Origin: Rhodocollybia butyracea
Lineage: Eukaryota > Basidiomycota > Agaricomycetes > Agaricales > Omphalotaceae
Direction: 5' to 3'
Assembly: GCA_015501585.1 (NCBI GenBank)
Contig: JADNRY010000120.1
Coordinates: 1 to 64,000 of the forward strand
DNA: 64,000 bases
The notes below the pieces were generated by a model. The model was given only the letters and a program-made list of their open reading frames with translations, made no database searches and was not told the origin of the DNA. This document shows positions 59,669 to 64,000 of this stretch, one piece after another. Within the stretch, counting starts at the first letter, position 1. The number at the start of each line of letters is the position of its first letter. The position numbers were made by a program, and so were the translations under genes.

Positions 59669-60056
59669 TCAGCAACGCATCCCAAAACGGCTCCACATCC
59701 CAAAATACTCATATCGGCTCCCAAATCTGTGTGCTCCGCAAACAGTGCTCCACCGGATGGCCGGAGCTGGCTCATATAAACATGACCAGTGTAACTACTG
59801 TTTGTGTGCTTCGAAGAACCCAATCCTCTCTTTTTTACACAATATCATTATAGCTTGCATTGTTGCTTCTTTTAATCATTTTAGGACCAGAAGGACCTTG
59901 AGGGACAACGACAAAAGACCAGGTCAGAAGGCGCTTATATTTGGAGCAGTAACTATTTAGGGTTAACACGGCCGGTGGGGTCACTTCTGATAAGATTGCT
60001 GTCCCAAAACGTAACACTCAAATTTAGATTTGAAACGTTTTGGGATGCGTTGCTGA
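59669..60056. mobile_element. hAT-like MITE with 8-bp TSD
   Basis: AGAGCTCT is present on both sides (59661-59668 and 60057-60064). The ends are inverted repeats of about 21 bases starting TCAGCAACGCATCCCAAAAC. An 8-bp duplication and a CAG-containing tip fit hAT transposons. The 388 bp element has no transposase. Because the duplicated octamer is itself a palindrome, the border is uncertain by a base or two. Confidence 0.8.
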
Positions 60057-60431
60057 AGAGCTCTAAAGCCTTAAACATAAATTAGGACAGATAATCCCGC
60101 ACTGTCCTCGCCATATCAGGCCATATCAAGCCATATCCTGCCATATCCTGCCATATCCTGTACAAGCTCTAGGAGACTGTCAATTCGTGCACTGTGATAG
60201 AAGTAAACGAAAATTTAAACTAAACCGATATTGTAGTATCTAAATAAAAATAAATTTGTACATTGATCGTCCATGCTAATCCCAGATAAGAATGAACAAG
60301 TCCGAAAGGAAAGTTAATACTTATATTAAAATGGAAAAATCTATATCCGAAAACGCTACTTAAAATGTTCGGAGTAGATTTAATACATACTAGACGAAAC
60401 TAGACGAAACCAGAACGAAATAGCGAAAGAA
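60057..60431. repeat. Intergenic with small tandem repeats
   Basis: Five copies of a 9-10 bp unit (gccatatcctg and variants) lie at 60108-60162. ctagacgaaa is repeated at about 60391-60410. Otherwise nothing. Confidence 0.5.
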
Positions 60432-61607
60432 TTAGTAAGTGGGAGGAGGTACGTTATACCTCAATTCATCTACTTCCCGCCTCAGCTGGGACAGCTCTCT
60501 CGCAAGGCCCGTAGTCCGCTGCGGGGACTCGTTGGTAAAGGACTGCGACGAATCCAACGTGGGGCCGATGCTATTCGCCCCCATTCCCGTCTCCTTCGTG
60601 GGAGATCTGGAATGGACGAAACTGCGGCTGCCCTCCGAAATGGGAGATTGGACGTTTCCGAAATCAGAGCTAGAACGGCCAACCGATGGCGGGTTTAACA
60701 CAAGAGGCGCGGACATCGCAGGGGTGGGGTTCAGCCACACTGGTCCTGTAAACCCCTTCTCCTTCTCCGCCCTGTACTTCTGGTAGTCCCTTCGTAGGTT
60801 GCGCCATAAGAGGAAGAAGACCAGGGTGGCTAGGAAGAATACACCGGCGACTACGCCCCCCGCGATGGCGCCAGTATTGGTTGACTTGGTTGAACCTGAA
60901 GAGGAAGATGATGAGAGTCCCGTGTCTGAAGCTGCGCTTGAGATGGAACTTTTTAATACTTGTTAGTAAACCAGCCATGGCGTTTCATTATCGCAGGACG
61001 AACCTGGTGACTGTTATAGTAGGCGACAACGTACTCGTCGAAACCCTGTAAACATAGCATGGCAATTAAATCACAAGTTTCGTTTATAACACACAACGTC
61101 GAAAACGTACGCAGAGGTGCTTGACGCATTGATAGGAATGAAGAAGTTGCCGGTATAAAAAGGCAGAGTGCCGTTGCTGGATCGTTCATTAGAAAAAAGA
61201 GAGCCAAAGCGTGAGGAGGGAAACAACGAACACAGCCGTCGCCTGGATGAAATGCGGTCTTTATAATATTCAACATCAGAAGAACCAGAACGCCGAGTGC
61301 GAGAAACTCACCCTTCAACAGCAAAAGGCCAGGTCAAGGATCCCGAGGCGGAATAAGGTCCTCCAATCTTCGTCGTACTATTCTCATAGGCGTTCGAGAT
61401 AACGAATGACGCTGGGTCGCCAGTTTGAGTAGTAAAGGTGATTGTCGCGGCTACACCAATAACGATTGTGGATGGAATAGTTACAGTGAGGGCATTTGCG
61501 AAGGCCAAGTGAAGTATCAAGCTGAAGCTACGCAAAAAACAGAAGGTCAGAGACACAGGATACGCTTGGATATGGGGGGAGGCTCACAGCTGCAAACACC
61601 AGAACAT
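60432..61607 (-). CDS. Single-pass membrane protein, sensor-like
   Basis: Starting at the ATG at 61607, a six-codon exon plus an intron gives a signal peptide MFWCLQLFSLILHLAFANA. The ectodomain begins LTVTIPSTIVIGVAATITFT and continues YENSTTKIGGPYSASGSLTW, with later exons containing FYTGNFFIPI and FDEYVVAYY. A Ser-rich stalk (SSSSSGSTKSTNTG) precedes the membrane segment AIAGGVVAGVFFLATLVFFL, followed by a basic stop (WRNLRRDYQKYRAEKEKGF) and a cytosolic Pro/Ser-rich tail ending with a coiled segment LARELSQLRREVDEL. This plan is common in basidiomycete plasma-membrane proteins resembling Mid2/WSC-type sensors. Role inferred only from architecture. Confidence 0.75.
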
Positions 61608-62147
61608 GGAGGAAGAGGAGGGAAAGCACTTCGAAGGGAAGGAAAGGGATCCTGACTCCCTTTTTGATGGAATCTTTTTTTTGATGATCACCACTTGAAA
61701 CTTGGGTTTACTAACTTTAAGGAACTGGGGAGGAGGAAATGAAATCACGCTCACAAAGAAATAGCCGGGGGCCGCGCCTGGCCCGCTCCCTGCATGGCAT
61801 TCGGGGCTCCCGGGTGTACGAGGTATGGCCTCTGTAAGCCTCTGTATGGCCTCTGTATAACCCTGTGTAACCTGGCGAGCTCTCCCAACCAAGCCAAGAC
61901 AGCCCAAGACTGGTAGCAGTCCAACGAGTTGGTGTCTGTGGGTACGTGAGGAGCACAGGGATCAGCGGGGATCAGCAAAGATCAGCAGTAATTTGAAAAA
62001 TTCGCAAGAACGGGAAAACTGATCAGGTGGCTGCAGGGTCGCTACGCGAGCTCAACTGAATTGTAAGTCGGATGAGGCGGGTATGCAAGGCTTTAGCGCC
62101 ATTAACTGTTTAGCGCTCTGAGCGTCTACGCCGTGTGATCTTGTCTT
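61608..62147. other. Divergent intergenic region
   Basis: It lies between two divergently transcribed genes and should contain both promoters. A short repeat of cctctgta(t/a) units is at 61826-61865. agatcagc recurs at 61960-61985. No gene. Confidence 0.45.
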
Positions 62148-62904
62148 ATGCCACCTCGCTCAAAATCACCCACCAGAGCCCAGCTTTCGTCCCGCTTAGC
62201 CTACGAAAAGAAAGTTCCAAAGTTTCTGCAGAGACTGCAGAATCAAGTAAACGGAACCTCGAGGGAGGAAGATGAGCCTCGGTATTATGACGAAGATGGA
62301 AATGAATTTAATGGCCCAGAAGACGAAGCTGAGCTGGATGAATTTGGTCGGGAGCGGCGGCCGCAGCTAGATGAATTTGGCAGGGAAAGTCGTAGCAGAC
62401 CGGCAATTCCTGAGAGGCCAGATGATGATCCGGGCAGCGCCGACGAAGACTCTGCTGACGAAAAGCCACAAGTCGTCGTGTTGAAGGCTGGAAAGCATCT
62501 TAGTGAACGAGAAGCTGAGAATGAGCGGCGGAAAGGTGATCATTTTGTACGTTCATAAGTAAGTAGATTTTGTGTACTGATTACTTGACGCTGTAGAAAA
62601 AGGTCTTCCTTCATTGCCAGACCCGAATCATCCCGATGAATCACCTACTACTGCCTCCGCCAGCAAAGAGAAAAGTACTATCAAATCTCTTTCATTCTCC
62701 TCTGGCAAACCTTCCGCTAAATCCAAAGCCAGCAACGACTTTAACGCGCTGAAAAGAAAAGTGTTGAGCGGTGGGGATGATTCTGATGATTCACAAAGCG
62801 GAAAGGCAGCAAAGGAAGGAAAAGGACGTGGAGACGGAGGATCCAAGATGAAGAAAAAGAAAAAGCAGAAGAAAACACTGTTGAGCTTTGGGGACGATGC
62901 GTGA
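62148..62904 (+). CDS. DUF4604 (KIAA1143-like) nuclear-type protein
   Basis: Two exons: the first ends at GERRKG-type sequence near 62534 and the second starts near 62597, joined in frame as ERRKEKGLPSLPDP. The N-terminus LSSRLAYEKKVPKFLQRLQN matches the DUF4604 start ('l-YekkvP-FL-rl--q'), and ADEKPQVVVLKAGKHLSERE matches its second motif ('DEkP-vVvlk-gdhLt--E'). In between are acidic repeats with two copies of LDEFGRE. The C-terminus is lysine-rich (KMKKKKKQKKTLLSFGDD), as in the family. These small, conserved eukaryotic proteins are disordered and likely nuclear; their function is unknown. The gene is intact. Confidence 0.85.
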
Positions 62905-63446
62905 TATAGTTGTCGTCTCATGAGGCTAGGTCTTCTGCTTTACCGATTCAACTTTCATCATCACACGGAAGACAAGCCTAGGACACCACCGCGATTCGCT
63001 TACTCCTCCACGATTCTTATGTCTTGCTTGGGCTTTTGATGCTGCCAGGACTTCGAGACTACACCGATCCTAAGCTTACTCAGTCTTTATTGGCCGGCTC
63101 ATCCATGGACTCTCCGATTCGCTTTCACTTTCTGTACATGTCAAGATTCGCGTACATGTAGAAATGGATGCATAAATACCTCTCCTCATTTCCGTACCGC
63201 GGTTCAAATATCGAGTTGTGGTACCATTCCAATCCACGTAGACCTTGTCGTAGTAGTTGTCATTATTTGGAGACGAATTTTGGGGAGATGGCAGTGGAGA
63301 GACACTGACACCGACTAGCTAGGAGAGTCCAGGCAATCAGACGACGGGGGATAGAAAAGTGGCCATTGACGTTGATGCGAGGAGCGCGGTGGCCGTACGC
63401 GTAAGACAAGCCGATAAATCACGGGGTACATAAAATACGGGCAAAT
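62905..63446. repeat. Intergenic with dispersed repeat R, copy 3
   Basis: 62905-63250 has no gene. From about 63260 the sequence resembles 54890-55310 (attttggggagatggcagtg, gacactgacaccgactag, gtacgcgtaagacaagccga). The repeat is interrupted by the TIR element at 63447, and its remainder (aatacggaac) resumes at the very end of the window. Confidence 0.5.
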
Positions 63447-63535
63447 GCAGTCCCCACAAACTTTACATAAGCATTGCATAACGCTCTCACAGCAATTAGC
63501 CGATACATTCGGGCCACACCTTCAGTAAAAAGTAC

Positions 63536-63614
63536 TGCTTTAGTGTAGTGGTTATCGCGTCATGCTTGTTGTAATAAGCTTGAGGCTCGCTGTTCAATTC
63601 TCGCTTTTGGCAAC
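63536..63614 (+). tRNA. tRNA-like sequence, probably degenerate
   Basis: TAGTGTAGTGGTTATCGCGT matches the D-arm and internal promoter box A, and TGTTCAATTCTCGC matches the T-loop and box B (GTTCAATTC). The acceptor ends TGCTTTAG and CTTTTGGCA can partly pair, and seven T residues follow at 63615-63621 as a Pol III terminator. The anticodon stem is TGCTT/AAGC around GTTGTAAT with an eight-base loop, and the T-stem pairs poorly. It may be a decayed tRNA or a tRNA-derived promoter. The anticodon cannot be assigned safely. Confidence 0.45.
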
Positions 63615-63716
63615 TTTTTTTCTCCGTTATACAACTTTGCTAGCTAGCCGCTAGCGTTAGGTTAGGTTACGTCAGGTTAGGCGTTAGGGTTTTTACGCCC
63701 GCGCGCAGCGCGGGTT

Positions 63717-63812
63717 GTTTAGGGTTCGGGTTGGGTCAGTTAGGGTTCGGGGCTGGGTCAGTTAGGGTTCGGGGTTGGTTGGTTAGGGTTCGGGGCTAGG
63801 TTTAGGGTTAGG
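63717..63812 (+). repeat. TTAGGG-containing tandem repeat
   Basis: Four to five copies of a 21-22 base unit starting ttagggttcggg(g)(c/t)tgggtcag are in tandem. Each unit begins with the fungal telomere hexamer TTAGGG but diverges after it. Confidence 0.75.
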
Positions 63813-64000
63813 CGGGGGTCCGGGGGCAGCGCCCCGCTTTAGCGTTAGGGTTGAGAATATATACCAGGCCGGAGGCCTCTCAGTTTAGATTAATAGCCTG
63901 AGCGTGCAATTAAGCGCCAGGATCATAGCCACGGATTGTTATGTAACGCTTATGTAAAGTTTGTGGGGACTGCGTTCGCAAAATACGGTAAATACGGAAC

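Larger units (their letters stand above)
63447..63973. mobile_element. TIR-bounded element with tRNA-like unit and telomere-like repeats
   Basis: The two ends (63447-63482 and 63938-63973) are 36-base inverted repeats differing at two positions, with tips GCAGTCCCCACAAACTTTAC. Inside are a tRNA-like Pol III unit (63536-63614), GC-rich hairpins (CCCGCG-cgca-GCGCGGG at about 63698) and tandem TTAGGG-containing repeats (63717-63812). No protein is encoded. The element interrupts repeat R copy 3. No clear target duplication is visible. Family unknown. Confidence 0.75.

Noticed and set aside
59080..59853. A 257-residue plus-strand protein
   Set aside because: It runs into the hAT-like MITE, has no family features, and several frames of similar length overlap on both strands.

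Overview
The window looks like nuclear DNA of an agaricomycete (mushroom-forming basidiomycete). Genes carry many 40-60 bp GT-AG introns, and the protein families are typical of that class: F-box proteins, a NACHT-WD40 NLR, a TET/JBP-like dioxygenase, kinase-like proteins with 'GGxFxN' motifs, Kre9/Knh1-type wall proteins and single-pass sensor-like proteins. No bacterial or organellar signature was seen. All identifications come from reading the sequence; no database was searched.

Layout. 0.6-5.0 kb: a multi-exon HECT-like gene and a divergent small heat-shock-like gene. 5.2-15.3 kb: a scrambled repeat region with two sets of related blocks, a TET/JBP-like 2OG-Fe(II) oxygenase gene (8.4-10.1 kb), broken minus-strand gene pieces, a captured piece of the splicing-factor gene SF3B3/RSE1 (14.0-14.5 kb), and an internally deleted copy of the oxygenase locus (14.55-15.3 kb). 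15.3-20.4 kb: an unrecognised minus-strand gene, an rve-type integrase gene with one in-frame stop, and a retrotransposon gag remnant. 21.8-32.0 kb: accessory genes, namely two F-box genes and an intact 1328-residue NACHT-WD40 NLR. 32.3-45.4 kb: a transposon graveyard containing a truncated Ty3/gypsy element, a near-perfect 2.08 kb palindrome (1015 bp arms), a LINE fragment, a Ty1/copia element with both LTRs, a palindromic 354 bp MITE inside the copia pol gene, a hairpin-rich unexplained segment and a Mutator-like MITE. 45.7-48.9 kb: a kinase-like gene joined to a cyanovirin-N (CVNH) lectin domain, with tandem duplicated exons and one frameshift. 50.4-63 kb: ordinary metabolic and wall genes (old yellow enzyme, DUF829 hydrolase, aldo/keto reductase, Kre9-like protein, sensor-like protein, DUF4604 protein) plus a hAT-like MITE. 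The end (63.4-64.0 kb) holds a TIR-bounded element carrying a tRNA-like Pol III unit and telomere-like TTAGGG-containing tandem repeats.

The genes do not form one pathway. The common thread is genome conflict: a putative 5-methylcytosine-oxidising enzyme, an NLR, F-box and kinase-like accessory proteins, and several layers of mobile DNA, including a long hairpin that could feed RNA silencing if transcribed. Several genes differ from an open frame by a single base, so indels should be checked against reads before calling them pseudogenes.
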